A DNA stretch of 64,000 nt from Choristoneura fumiferana (Eukaryota; Arthropoda; Insecta; Lepidoptera; Tortricidae): the NCBI RefSeq assembly GCF_025370935.1, contig NC_133494.1, positions 5,021,745-5,085,744 on the forward strand, given 5' to 3'. Under the pieces are notes generated by a model. That model did no database searches and was not told the origin of the DNA. It saw nothing but the letters and a program-made list of their open reading frames with translations. The position numbers were made by a program, and so were the translations under genes. Positions 47,486-58,144 of the stretch are shown piece after piece; the first letter of the stretch is position 1; the number at the start of each line of letters is the position of its first letter.

Positions 47486-47665
47486 CACTAGGCCACCACG
47501 GCTTTCACTAGGCCACCACGGCTTCCACTAGGCCACCACGGCTTCCACTAGGCCACCACGGCTTCCACTAGGCCACCACGGCTTCCACTAGGCCACCACG
47601 GCTTCCACTAGGCCACCAGGGCTTCCACTAGGCCACCACGGCTTCCACTAGGCCACCACGGCTTC
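47486..47665. repeat. Nine tandem copies of a 20-bp SINE-head unit
   Basis: Unit cactaggccaccacggcttc, exactly 20 bp apart from 47486 to 47646. Nearly invariant: the first copy has an extra t in place of c, and the copy at 47606 has one c-to-g change. It derives from the terminal bases of the tRNA-like head. Confidence 0.95.
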
Positions 47666-47683
47666 CGCTCCGGCCGATCGCTT

Positions 47684-49899
47684 ACTCAGGGCTATAAACT
47701 TATCTAAATTTTTGCATGCCTATTAATGGTGAATTGTGTTGCTCTGTATTTATATTTTTTGTACTATCATCTTCATGTACCATAATTCTGGCAAATAAAT
47801 AAATACTATACTAATACTATACAGGAGGTGTCGCCAGAATCGTGTAATATTGCGTAATATTAGTACGACATGGTTAGACCCAATTTTTTTCACCCAAATA
47901 CTTACATACGTTGGTAACATTGAACGACGATGCAAAGTGGGTAATATAATAATAATATAATTTTAGATGGCGAATTAAGCGGAAAAATGTATGAAAACAG
48001 GCCTAAAATTGCAGGGACCGGCATAAAATGGTGTATTATGCGGGAAATCGTATTAAACGTGATCGTATTAAGCGGGTTCTACTGTATTTATGCTTTTGAC
48101 CGTACCTACATAAGAGCTACATTCTTTGTTATAATAGTCATCCAACCACCCATTTAATTTTTTTAACTCTTAATAAGACCCCATTTATTGGACCATACTA
48201 CCACAGAATCAAAAGCAGCTATCGAATACATACTTGACAAAGGATATTTTATAAAGCTCGTAGTATTTTTAATAATTAAAATGGATATTGTAACTTATAA
48301 CTAAAAAAATAAGGTTGAATTTCCATGTCAATGCATGTGGTCGCTAAATCGCCTCTACCTTTTTAAGGGTTAATGAAAGAACTGCTGCTATTTTAATAAT
48401 TTTATTACACGTCCCAAATTACAGGTAAGTATTATCGACAAAAACTCAACATCAACCAACTCCATAAATTTACTATCACGAAAACTACTTCAGCACAAGG
48501 ATTTTAAACGTACCTAGATACCTTGTAACAACATTCGTTAATAAATATCTGTACTTTAACACTAAAAGCAAAATTTAAAATAACTTTTTAACGCATCTGC
48601 ACCCGGCCTTGGAGTTTTACAGATGTGGCAAAATCTTTAAAGTATCCAAAACTCATTCGTTGCCAGCAGTGCATGCGATAAGGAAACCATTTGTTGCTAT
48701 AAATTATGGTAAGCACGCGTTACATTATATTATTTACTTATCCGCTCCGTTTTTATTTTTTGTGTGGAGTGGCTACATAACCTAACGCGTTGATTGCAGA
48801 TCGAGAATGCGTTAAGCAGCAGTTTAAAGTACCTAATTATTTCAATCACTCGCGTTTATTACGGATATGAAAAAAAAAATATTTTCGAGAACTTTTTGAA
48901 GCACAAATTGAGACAAAAATTTGTGTGTGTAAAAGCAAGCATTTAACTGCTGGCTACGAATAATAATTATTACGAATAAGAACCTAGACGAAGCCTTACG
49001 AAGAAGGGTACCTAGTTATTAAATTGCCAGTTTAATAAGTAGGTACCTACTTAGTTAGACCAGCGCTCTCCGGCTCGCTTCTTGTATTATTTTATTCGCA
49101 ACTTTCCCATTTATTTCCAAAATTCCGCGATAAACACTTAGTGTGGCTCCACAAACGCATCCTGTATATTGAACGCCTAAAGCCTTTTGCTGGCATTCAC
49201 CCAATGCCTACTGAACGCTTAAAAGAGTTCATATTAAATGAACGCTAATTGAATGTGAATTCATAATATAACGTTGCTGTATTGCTATGAACCAGTAAGA
49301 GTGTTTTCTAAGGTAATAAATGCGAGTCGAGTGAACGATTAGCTCAGGTTACCTAGGTTAACGGTACTGTTTAATAGCGGCCGTAATACAGCGGTGAATG
49401 ACGTCACTCTAACGTTGTCTGTGTGTAAATAAATAGGCGCGTTTCGTACAGAGCGGTACTTGACACCGTTGTTTACATAGACAACGTTCTTACCGCTGTA
49501 TTACGACCACTATATGACGGCACCGCTATCCTAGAAAACCAGAGATATATTCGTTCGAAATACTGAGGAAAGTCCGGTACATAGCAGAAATTCGGAATAA
49601 ATGCCGACAGGGAACAATTGAAGCATCATTAAAAGTATTGTGTGACGATTTTCGATCGTAGCTTGACGACGAAGATTGGTTGGCCAGCGGCGGCGGCAGC
49701 GGTAAGACGCGCGACAGCGGCTGCGCTGAGGGACTTGGCTGGGAGGGCCCGTGTGGTGCGGCCCAGCGGCTCCAGAGGTGCCTCCCGCCACGCGGTGCGG
49801 CGTAGATACCACAACTGTGCTGGAGTGAGGTCCCTTTCGTGTGACCTCTCGTTCCTAGGGAGATAATTATTTGGTTAAGTTTTCTTTGGTTTTGGTTGG
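47684..49899. other. No gene seen; GC-rich island
   Basis: 49675-49815 is a GC-rich patch (gccagcggcggcggcagcgg) open in several frames on both strands, which reflects composition rather than coding. No other feature supported. Confidence 0.45.
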
Positions 49900-49996
49900 T
49901 ACAGTCGCCATCAGATATTTCGGAGCGGCCAAGATGATCAAAAATATCGGCACGCACTCTATTCTTGGACGATCCGAAATACTGATGGCGGCTGTA
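49900..49996. mobile_element. TACAGTC-type palindromic MITE
   Basis: tacagtcgccatcagatatt at the left pairs with atactgatggcggctgta at the right. Inner cggagcggccaagatgatca recurs in part at 14294-14322. Terminal TA on both sides. Confidence 0.85.
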
Positions 49997-50377
49997 CTAT
50001 GTTAGTCAGCGCTGGTCTTAGAGCCTCTGCAAAGTCGCGCGGCCGCTCGCGCAGCATTTTGTTTCCATAGGTTTCAATAGAGCAAAGCCATACCGCTTCA
50101 CAGAGCGCTCGCTGCTCTATTAGATGACATGAAATCCTAGAAAACTTAAGGTGGCCCCAACCTTCATTCATTGTTAACCTACCTTATGACACAGAATAAG
50201 TTATACACAGGTTAATAGTACAAGTATTTATGATAAACAATAAACTTTTTCATTTTCATTTTTTTTTTTATGAAACAACCGGCGTACACCCGTGCGTGAC
50301 ATAGCGGAGGCTTACAGTGGCTGTATAATGAACGGACACCTGCGGAACTTTCACGTACATCGTTATTTTTTTTACCG
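49997..50377. other. No gene seen
   Basis: 50025-50110 (gcgcggccgctcgcgcagca) may be an interspersed-repeat piece. Nothing else recognised. Confidence 0.45.
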
Positions 50378-50448
50378 GTGTGTGCAGGTTTCCTCACGAT
50401 CCCTTCGCCGTAAAGCTCGAGGTAAATTTCAAAAGTAATTTAATTTCG

Positions 50449-50605
50449 TGATATATAAACCTCCTTACTAGTGCTGACCTAAATTATTGTCGATGCCTTT
50501 TTATGTCTACTGTCAAGTTGTCATATGTATCTTTCTCAATATCGTATGTCGGATTCAAGCTAATTAAAACCAAATATCTATTGGTTTGTCTTTTACTATG
50601 CTACA
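50449..50605 (+). repeat. 5' LTR
   Basis: 157 bp, tgatatataaacc ... tatgctaca. A TATA-like tatataa lies near the start (50452-50458). Bases 50557-50568 (aagctaattaaa) are complementary to 50607-50618 just past the LTR. Confidence 0.96.
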
Positions 50606-50606
50606 A

Positions 50607-50618
50607 TTTAATTAGCTT
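50607..50618 (+). other. Putative self-complementary primer-binding site
   Basis: tttaattagctt begins two bases after the LTR and is the exact complement of aagctaattaaa inside the LTR (50557-50568). It lacks the TGG start expected of a tRNA-primed site. In Tf1 of fission yeast the first bases of the RNA pair with the primer site and prime synthesis. Whether this element's RNA starts near 50557 is unknown. Confidence 0.55.
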
Positions 50619-50623
50619 AAAAT

Positions 50624-53600
50624 ATGCCCGACTCAGATACGAAACTCTGCCCCAATATGGCAAGGTACTTACGACCCGAGAAGTTTGATGTGGATCCCAC
50701 CGCGACTGAAGCGGACCTAAAGTGGACCCATTGGAAATACACCTTTAACAATTTCATACTCGAAGAGATCCCTGACGGTACCGATTCTTTGAAGCTTAAA
50801 CTTTTAATGAATCATTTGTCAGCACACATCTTTCCACACGTTCGTGATTCTTCCACCTATGACGATGCCCTGAAAGTACTCGATAAAATGTACCTCAAGC
50901 CAAAAAACATAATACTGGCTCGCCACTTACTGGCTACGCGTAAGCAGAAGTCTGACGAATCTATTTCCGATTACGGGAGATCACTTAAACTCCTGGCCCA
51001 TGATTGTAACTTCGAAGCTGTCACTGCTACAACGCATGAAGATGAAGCTATAAGAGGTGCTTTTATTTCGGGAATAATGTCACTAAGAATCCGGGAAAGA
51101 TTGCTTCAAGAACGTTCTCTCACTTTAGATCAAGCTCTCGATCAAGCTCTCACCTTAGAGACAGCAGAAAGAGACTCCCGGGCAATGACCAGCGGGGCAA
51201 ACGATGTAAACCTAAACGCCCTGCCAGGAGCATCGCTATCAAAACGCACAACTAGAAACTCCCAAAATCTCCGAAGAGCTTCGGAAGAGCCAACTAAATG
51301 GCGTTGTTTCTATTGCGGGGGAAATACGTCACACCGAAGACTAAAATGTCCGGCTTTCAACGCCCAGTGCCAGCTTTGCTCTAGAAAAGGTCATTTTGCT
51401 AATGTATGCAGATCTATAAATGCTACCAATAACGCCGTTGCCGCTGAAGAATCTGCTGTGGACTCTGATGATTCTGAAGTGGCTGCTAATGCCATCTCAG
51501 CTGCCTCTCCATCGTCCCTATCAAAAGCCACTATACCCGTAACTCTGAACAACTATCACGCCGACGCTTTAATCGATACGGGTAGTTCGGTAAGCTTTAT
51601 AGATGAGAAAATAGCGCGACTAATGCAGCTGAAACAGAAGCCTCACAAGCAGACTATCACGCTAGCATCTCAAAATAACGTATCTTTCGTAAGAAGTGTT
51701 TGTTTTGCAACTGTCACCATGAACAAATACTCGCACAAACATCGACCACTTCTCGTCGTCAGCAATCTTTGTGCCGATGTTATCATAGGCCATGACATAC
51801 TTAAAGAACACTCTAGTCTCCAATTCAACTTTGGCGGACCCAAAGAACCTCTAATCTGCAATGTGATGCAAGCTTCGGTGCCTCCCGCCTCCATATTCAC
51901 TAACCTATCTCCAAACATTAAACCAATCGCCGTGAAATCCAGACATTATAGCGAGCAAGACGAAAAATTCATCACCAAAGAAATCTCAAAACTGTTGGAA
52001 GATGGTGTGATAGAACCAAGCGTCTCTCCCTGGCGTGCGCAGGTCTTGGTAGCAGGAGGAGGGGCACATCGGAAAAGACTCGTAATCGACTACTCCTTGA
52101 CTATAAACAAGTTTACAGAATTGGACGCATACCCCTTACCTCATATCGAAACAATCGTGTCTAAAGTTGCAAAATATAATGTTTTCAGTCAGATAGACTT
52201 GAAGAGCGCGTACCATCAGGTGCCAATTAAAAATAGCGAGAAACCGTACACGGCATTTGAAGCTGCGGGAAAACTCTATCAATTCACGAGAATCCCCTTT
52301 GGGGTTACTAACGGAGTTGCAGCATTCCAGCGTACGCTCGAATTCATTATAGAAAAAGAAAAATTAAAAGGGACATTTACTTACCTCGACGATGTCACTG
52401 TATGCGGAAAGGATAAAAGCGATCATGATCAGAATCTACTTAATTTTCAAGCTGCTGCAAAAAAGTATAACCTAACATTAAATGATCAAAAATGTAAATT
52501 TTGTCAGGATACCGTAAGTTTGCTGGGCTATACTATTAAGAATAACACGATCGAGCCGGACAAAGAACGACTCCAACCGCTCCTTCAGCTACCAGTACCA
52601 ACCAACACTGCTGAACTGAAACGAGCTCTAGGGCTGTTTGCCCACTATGCGAAATGGGTGAAGGACTTTTCGAGTAAACTACAGCCTTTGACAAATGTAA
52701 GCAGCTTCCCGTTAACTGAAAGTGCTGTTGCCCAGTTTGAGCAATTAAAATCAGACATTAGTAAAGCTTCACTGGTAGCGATTGACGGAGATGAAATGCT
52801 GACCGTAGAAACTGACGCGTCAGAGTATGCGATAGCTGCTACACTTTCTCAAAAAGGTCGACCTGTCGCATTTTTCTCCAGGACACTATCGAATGCTGAA
52901 CGTAAACACCCATCGGTCGAGAAAGAAGCATATGCCATTGTGGAAAGCCTAAGAAAATGGCGCCATTTTCTGATGGGGAAACATTTTATGTTATTAACTG
53001 ACCAACAATCTGTGTGTTATATGTTCAACCAAAACCACTCAAGCAAAATTAAAAATGAAAAAATACAACGCTGGCGTCTCGAGCTCTCCTGTTTTAAATA
53101 TGATATCATCTATCGACCCGGCTCCCAAAATACTGCTGCAGATGCGCTATCTAGAGTTTGCGCACTAATGAATGATAACAAATTGTATGAGTTACATGCT
53201 CTACTATGTCACCCTGGTATAACGAGGATGTACCATTGGGTACGCTCAAAGAACCTACCTTACTCCATAGATGATATAAAGACTATGACGACCTCTTGTA
53301 GAGTGTGTGCTGAAATAAAACCCCGCTTCTTGGCGACAAAAGGACAGCTAATAAAAGCACTGGCCCCCTTTGAAAGGCTGAATATGGATTTTAAAGGACC
53401 CCTTCCTTCAAATTCGGGAAATAAGTATTTACTCACCATAATTGACGAGTACAGCCGATTCCCATGGGCTTATCCTTGTAAAGACATGACGTCTGCGACA
53501 ATCATCAAATGTTTACGAGACCTTTTTAGTACATTTGGGCAACCGCTGTACGTCCATAGCGACAGAGGGAGCTCATTTATGTCTGAGGAACTGAAAACTT

Positions 53601-54277
53601 TTTTAAGAGCTAACGGAATTGCCTCTTCTCGAACTACTCCTTACAATCCACGGGGTAATGGCCAAGTAGAACGTTTAAATGGAACTTTATGGCGTGCAGT
53701 ACAACTCAGTTTACGTTCCAACAACATGGCAGTAGAATACTGGGAACGAGTTTTGAAAAACGCCCTCCACTCTATCCGTTCGCTCATCTGCACGTCCATC
53801 AATGCTACTCCTCACGAGAGACTGTTTAATTACCCGCGGAGGTCGCCTAATGGAGAATCTATGCCTACATGGCTAGTGCCAGGACCAGTTCTCGTAAAGA
53901 ACAATGTTCGCTCGAAAAACGATCCCTTAGTGGAGGAAGCTGAACTCTTGGACTATAACCCACACTATTCGATAATTCGAAGGTCGAATGGCACGGAGAG
54001 CACAGTGTCCAATAGACATTTAGCCCCACTTCCGAATGATTCTCGCTCTTCGATCGACCTTCAAGAAGAATCATTTGAAGATGCTTCCGATTCTTTGGTA
54101 AATCCGGATAGCCCTGTTTCAGATCAACCTCAACACCTAAGTCTTCCGACTAATGCAAATGAATCAAGACAAGAAACATCTGCCCTTGAAAGACCCAAGA
54201 GGAATCGACGGCTACCTTCTCGCCTACATGACTTTCTGGTAGGAGATGAAAACATAGACGGGGAGAATGATATATAA
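50624..54277 (+). CDS. Gag-Pol polyprotein of the gypsy-type element
   Basis: 1217 residues in one frame. Gag region about 1-300 with two zinc knuckles: C228-X2-C-X5-H-X4-C242 (one residue longer than usual) and canonical C249-X2-C-X4-H-X4-C262. The aspartic protease motif DTGSS is at 318-322. Reverse transcriptase has Asp525 and YLDD at 587-590. RNase H shows Asp731, Glu768, Asp793 and Asp840. Integrase has a zinc-binding His/Cys cluster (His858, His863, Cys892, Cys895) and the catalytic triad Asp922, Asp980, Glu1016 with D-35-E spacing. The tail is acidic and lacks a clear chromodomain. ATG 50624 is 19 bases past the LTR and is the first in frame. The stop (54275-54277) lies inside the 3' LTR. 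No frameshift or stop interrupts it, so it could be active. Gag and Pol must be separated by processing, not frameshifting. Confidence 0.95.
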   Translation: MPDSDTKLCPNMARYLRPEKFDVDPTATEADLKWTHWKYTFNNFILEEIPDGTDSLKLKLLMNHLSAHIFPHVRDSSTYDDALKVLDKMYLKPKNIILARHLLATRKQKSDESISDYGRSLKLLAHDCNFEAVTATTHEDEAIRGAFISGIMSLRIRERLLQERSLTLDQALDQALTLETAERDSRAMTSGANDVNLNALPGASLSKRTTRNSQNLRRASEEPTKWRCFYCGGNTSHRRLKCPAFNAQCQLCSRKGHFANVCRSINATNNAVAAEESAVDSDDSEVAANAISAASPSSLSKATIPVTLNNYHADALIDTGSSVSFIDEKIARLMQLKQKPHKQTITLASQNNVSFVRSVCFATVTMNKYSHKHRPLLVVSNLCADVIIGHDILKEHSSLQFNFGGPKEPLICNVMQASVPPASIFTNLSPNIKPIAVKSRHYSEQDEKFITKEISKLLEDGVIEPSVSPWRAQVLVAGGGAHRKRLVIDYSLTINKFTELDAYPLPHIETIVSKVAKYNVFSQIDLKSAYHQVPIKNSEKPYTAFEAAGKLYQFTRIPFGVTNGVAAFQRTLEFIIEKEKLKGTFTYLDDVTVCGKDKSDHDQNLLNFQAAAKKYNLTLNDQKCKFCQDTVSLLGYTIKNNTIEPDKERLQPLLQLPVPTNTAELKRALGLFAHYAKWVKDFSSKLQPLTNVSSFPLTESAVAQFEQLKSDISKASLVAIDGDEMLTVETDASEYAIAATLSQKGRPVAFFSRTLSNAERKHPSVEKEAYAIVESLRKWRHFLMGKHFMLLTDQQSVCYMFNQNHSSKIKNEKIQRWRLELSCFKYDIIYRPGSQNTAADALSRVCALMNDNKLYELHALLCHPGITRMYHWVRSKNLPYSIDDIKTMTTSCRVCAEIKPRFLATKGQLIKALAPFERLNMDFKGPLPSNSGNKYLLTIIDEYSRFPWAYPCKDMTSATIIKCLRDLFSTFGQPLYVHSDRGSSFMSEELKTFLRANGIASSRTTPYNPRGNGQVERLNGTLWRAVQLSLRSNNMAVEYWERVLKNALHSIRSLICTSINATPHERLFNYPRRSPNGESMPTWLVPGPVLVKNNVRSKNDPLVEEAELLDYNPHYSIIRRSNGTESTVSNRHLAPLPNDSRSSIDLQEESFEDASDSLVNPDSPVSDQPQHLSLPTNANESRQETSALERPKRNRRLPSRLHDFLVGDENIDGENDI

Positions 54278-54424
54278 ACCTCCTTACTAGTGCTGACCTA
54301 AATTATTGTCGATGCCTTTTTATGTCTACTGTCAAGTTGTCATATGTATCTTTCTCAATATCGTATGTCGGATTCAAGCTAATTAAAACCAAATATCTAT
54401 TGGTTTGTCTTTTACTATGCTACA
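54268..54424 (+). repeat. 3' LTR
   Basis: 157 bp, the same as 50449-50605 at every position I compared. Its first ten bases carry the end of the gag-pol reading frame. Confidence 0.96.
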
Positions 54425-54526
54425 TTCGCACATAAATTTCGAAAACTCAGAGATGTGATCCTGGGCTCGAACCACGACCACCTGCTTGAGAGGCGATAGG
54501 TCAAACTACTAGGCCACCGCGGCTCT

Positions 54527-55345
54527 TAATAAGTAGGAAATAGTCATGATTTTTTTATAGTAATGGCTTTCTAATAGGTTTCATATGTATTTCTCAGTGT
54601 CAGTCAAGACAATTCGGTTTCCTAACATAAGAAAGTATTCACTTTCTGTGTATTTAGTATGAGAAATTGTTTAGTATCTTTGTTAGGCTAACAACTTTAC
54701 CTAGACAAAACAAAATCAAGGTAAGTACTTGGTAAGTACTGTATTGTACTGTTGGTCACCTCATCAAGACGTCATCATGTTTCACCTACTTTTCCACTAA
54801 GTACTTACTTACCTAAAAAAGTCTCTTTCTTTATCCTTATCCTCCAGTGAATTTGCCTTGCGGGGTGGCGTAGTAGCTCTAAACCTATAATATTTCGGCA
54901 TAATTAATCAAAAATTTGGTAAAAAAAAATTAACCGGACGTATACACTTGTGCATGCCAAAATGATATTCCATCTCACGTGTGATTGCCAAAGTTACCAA
55001 AAATACGTTTATTGTTTTTATTGTCAAGGAAATGTCTAAAAAGGTTATGTTCTTCGAGAAACAGTAGCAAGCACCCGTAGAAATTGTAGAATTTTTTAAA
55101 CGAGAATGGTAAGATACTCTGTGGCTTTTTTAGGCAATAAGAAGGCAAGTCAAAAAGTATTAGTACCTATGGTAAGTATATATTAAAAAAAGTGCTTTCT
55201 TCTTTTATTTTTACCTCCAAAGATTATGACGTAAATGTCACATCATTGTCATGAATACATGATTCGTGATAATATTATAGAAATAGTTAGATAAGTAGTG
55301 CTTAGTGATAATTTAGGTTTTAACTCTCAAATTGCTTATCTAAGC
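54527..55345. other. No feature recognised
   Basis: AT-rich; would include the promoter of the candidate gene that follows, but no clear core element is seen. Confidence 0.5.
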
Positions 55346-56700
55346 ATGATGAATACCAATACCTTTCGTATCATGATGCTAATGTTCATTGCTGCTTTGG
55401 TGATGAACGTCATGAACTACTTCTTCTGCAGCCTGCATTCTTCACGCCGTCCGGCCCCAGCCAGGGTCATTGAGAACAAGTTTATCCAATATGAGTACGC
55501 CAGGTTATCATAAAACAAGTATTTGATGCATAGGTATTAGAATAGTCTAGCTTCAGACATCATAGACTCATACTTTTTTCATTTAAAACTGGCGAGTAAT
55601 TGACCCCTCCACCTATCCCACCCGATGGCTTACCATCACTTACACAGTGTAGCGACTCCTAGCACCATCTTGTGAGCAAATATAGAAACTCCAAATCCTA
55701 CATCGCACCATCGAAGTTTCTCAACTCGGCCGCACAACTCTGCCTGGCGAGAGATCTCTATTGTAGCCTCTCGCCCCCCCCAAGTGGCATGAAATTTCAG
55801 TCAGACCCCTGAGCTCATGCTGTTTTTTTTTCGGAGAGTGGCCGCTCAACAATAAACCTCATACTACGAGTAGCATCTGCTTATCCTGGAATTGACTCAC
55901 AACATGCCATTGGAATAGCCTATTCACTTTAGAACACCTAGCCCTAAATTATAGCTATAAAAGTAGAATGTAGCCGATAGTAACGGTTTTCGATGATTCA
56001 TTCAGAGCCGGCGTAGAGGAGCAAACAGAAAGTAAATTGCTGGACAAATTGATGGGAACTGGTGGACCCATAATCGTAATATCCTCGGTCTCCGAATATG
56101 ACACCACCACGGACTCTCTAACCACCACATCGACATTTGGGACGACGGTGAGATTGGAATCATCCTGTGCGTATATGAATATGAACTCTTTAACAACTAA
56201 GTAGTGCCCTTTAATGGCGGTACAAACACGCCTGAGGCACAGAATAACTAACAGTACTACCGTACCTGAGGGTAGCTTTTACTCTGCAACTGATCCTACA
56301 TAATATACAGCAAGGAGAACCACATACAAGTACCTACATATAGGTACGTAGGTGCCTACGCTAGATTTAGTCGCGAAGATAAAGCTCACCACGTTTCCTC
56401 TCTTATTCGTATGTCAGGCCTGCAGACCACAAATTAATTACTTAAAAAATATTTAGGTATTTCATATTTTCAAGTGTACGAGTTATGTTCAGTCGGAAAC
56501 TGTATCACGCACCAAAAGGAAACCTATTAATTATTTGGCAGATGTATGGATTTATCACATTTGCTGCGAAAAGATTCCTACCTACAGAATACATATTCAT
56601 ATTTATGTTCTTCACCTCTTACATTTTTCAGCCCAGATCGCCAACGACGTTAAGACTGGGTAATGCAGCTACTTCGAAGAATCCATTCTTTACAACATAA
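55346..56700 (+). CDS. Candidate 3-exon gene, small single-pass membrane protein
   Basis: Proposed exons 55346-55503, 56006-56147 and 56632-56700 join in frame to 122 residues. Start: tandem ATG ATG. The acceptors (gattcattcag, acatttttcag) and the second donor (acg|gtgaga) are good. The first donor (gccag|gttatc) is weak beyond GT. Residues about 9-28 form a Met-rich hydrophobic segment, then a basic SSRRPAPAR turn, a middle segment with LLDKLMGTGGPIIVISS (64-80), a Thr/Ser-rich stretch (79-100) and the C-terminus NPFFTT. I do not recognise the protein and assign no function. Without the first splice, the first exon alone ends at TAA 55513 as a 55-residue peptide. Two in-frame junctions and coding-like composition favour a real gene, but no homology supports it here. 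Confidence 0.5.
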
Positions 56701-57090
56701 TTTATGGGTTTCAAACACAATTTCTACAACCAAGCTTTCTGAAGAGTTTCCTGAAATATTAAATGTGTCTATTAGTAGGTACGTTATTGTTTCACGCTAC
56801 CAACATTATTAGAATTGCGTTATTTTATTTTATGACGTGATAAAATTGAGTAGATACCACTTAGGTATCTAGGTAGGTACCTAGTCTACCTACTAACTAG
56901 GTAGTAAGGGACTGTTTTATAATTATTATCTTGAAAAAGCCATTTGGTACCAACGATTTTGTCGTAAACGAACAAGAGAAAGTGAAAAATTTAAATAGCT
57001 ATCGTACCTATATTAAATTTCAAACATTACTCTTACAGTATTAACACTGGTTTATTTTTCATACATCCCAAATGATAAGCTATACCTAGG

Positions 57091-57235
57091 TACAGTCAAC
57101 GTCATAAATAAGTGATCATTTCTGTACCTTATGTCGCTTTCAGACGTTATACAATTTCGTATGGCTTTTCAAACATGAAGTGACATAAGGTGACAAGGTA
57201 CAAAAGTGATCACTTACTTACGAACGTTGACTGTC
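57091..57235. mobile_element. TACAGTC-type palindromic MITE
   Basis: tacagtcaacgtcataaata pairs with cttacttacgaacgttgact. The inner aagtgatcatttctgtacct and tgacaaggtacaaaagtgat also pair. The right TA is degraded. Confidence 0.8.
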
Positions 57236-58144
57236 CCTAAATTTATTAAAAATATTTTTGACCATTGAAATGATTGTTTATGTTACTAAAGTAGGTACTT
57301 ACTTAATAAAGCTCTGTAAAATTGTTTTTTTTTTGCTTTTTATTTCAATACCCAATCTCTGCACTTCAGATGACTTTGAAAATTATCAAAATATACCTAT
57401 CATTGAGCGTTCTTTCAAATGCATAAGTACTATCTAAACTTTGGGGGGAGCTGTGGGTTGGTTCCTGTTTGCATAACTACGTCCAAATTATATTTTCTTT
57501 TTATTAAACTTTACAATTTCATTATAAAGTCGGGAGGGAGAAAAATTAAAGTTGGAATAAGCCATAGGTACTACGTATCTAACTAGATCCTCGTTTGACC
57601 AATATTTTTTATGGTAGGTACACCTAGAGCACTAAGAGGTAACGATCTCCTAAATGTGTGTGTAGTTAGGTATACACCCAAGGTACAAGGTGCGTTATTA
57701 AGCTAAGAGCTAGAATAAGATCTTATAGTTTTGTTTTTTTTTTGCCTAATAAATAAATAAATGCCCACCTACTCGTAAAGTGGCCCAGGCCCCAGAGTTG
57801 GTTGAGATGTCGTTGAGACGATAAAAACAAACTACTTAATCGGTATGTCGGTCTGAAATGCTGATTACTCTCACGGAGTGATTGTGCTACGAATAATTGT
57901 AAAATTCGCATCTGGAATTGCCTTTTACTATGTTATATGAGTAAGAGTACCTACAGAGTAAGTTACCTACCTTATTAGTCTTATTTGTCTAGTAGGTACT
58001 TAGTAGTAGTTGGATCTAGGCGACAACAAAATAAATGATACTAAACATTTATAATTATATAGTATAGTAAGTAAACAACCACTGTTGCTATTTTAATTTT
58101 CTCTCATTCGAAGTGAAAAGCAGTGTAAAACAAAAAACACGAGC
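57236..58144. other. No gene seen
   Basis: AT-rich. aataaa at 57305-57310 might end a transcript of the candidate gene upstream, about 600 bases past its stop. Confidence 0.45.

Larger units (their letters stand above)
47115..47683 (-). mobile_element. SINE family A, disrupted, with 11-bp target duplication
   Basis: The insert 47126-47672 is bounded by gccgatcgctt at 47115-47125 and 47673-47683. It contains the SINE body, a 138-bp secondary insertion (47152-47289), a deletion of the box B part of the tRNA-like head, and a nine-copy 20-bp array at the head end. All of this lies between the duplicated target sites. Confidence 0.9.
50445..54428 (+). mobile_element. Complete Ty3/gypsy-type LTR retrotransposon
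   Basis: The element 50449-54424 is 3,976 bp with 157-bp LTRs and the 4-bp target duplication ttcg at 50445-50448 and 54425-54428. The LTRs begin TG, end CA and show no difference by eye, which implies a recent insertion. A single gag-pol ORF fills almost all the space between them, and there is no envelope-like ORF. A purine-rich tract (ggggagaa, 54260-54267) abuts the 3' LTR. No tRNA-complementary primer site follows the 5' LTR. The order protease, RT, RNase H, integrase places it in Ty3/gypsy; the clade cannot be fixed without a tree. Confidence 0.95.
50378..54526 (-). mobile_element. SINE family A split by LTR retrotransposon
   Basis: The two halves, 50378-50448 and 54429-54526, join across the insertion to the normal family A order: gtgtgcaggtttcctcacga, then ggtaaatttcaaa, then cacataaatttcgaaaac, then ctaggccaccgcggct. 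The junction repeats ttcg on both sides of the LTR element. The SINE itself is 3'-truncated (its left part is missing). Confidence 0.9.

Noticed and set aside
47486..47665. CRISPR-like array of short repeats
   Set aside because: The units are contiguous with no unique spacers, and they derive from a SINE end in a eukaryotic context.
49526..49957. 143-codon minus-strand ORF and overlapping ORFs in other frames
   Set aside because: It runs through a MITE and a GC-rich patch open in several frames; no motif or splice support.
51670..51918. Minus-strand ORFs within the retroelement
   Set aside because: Shadows of the gag-pol frame; no independent features.
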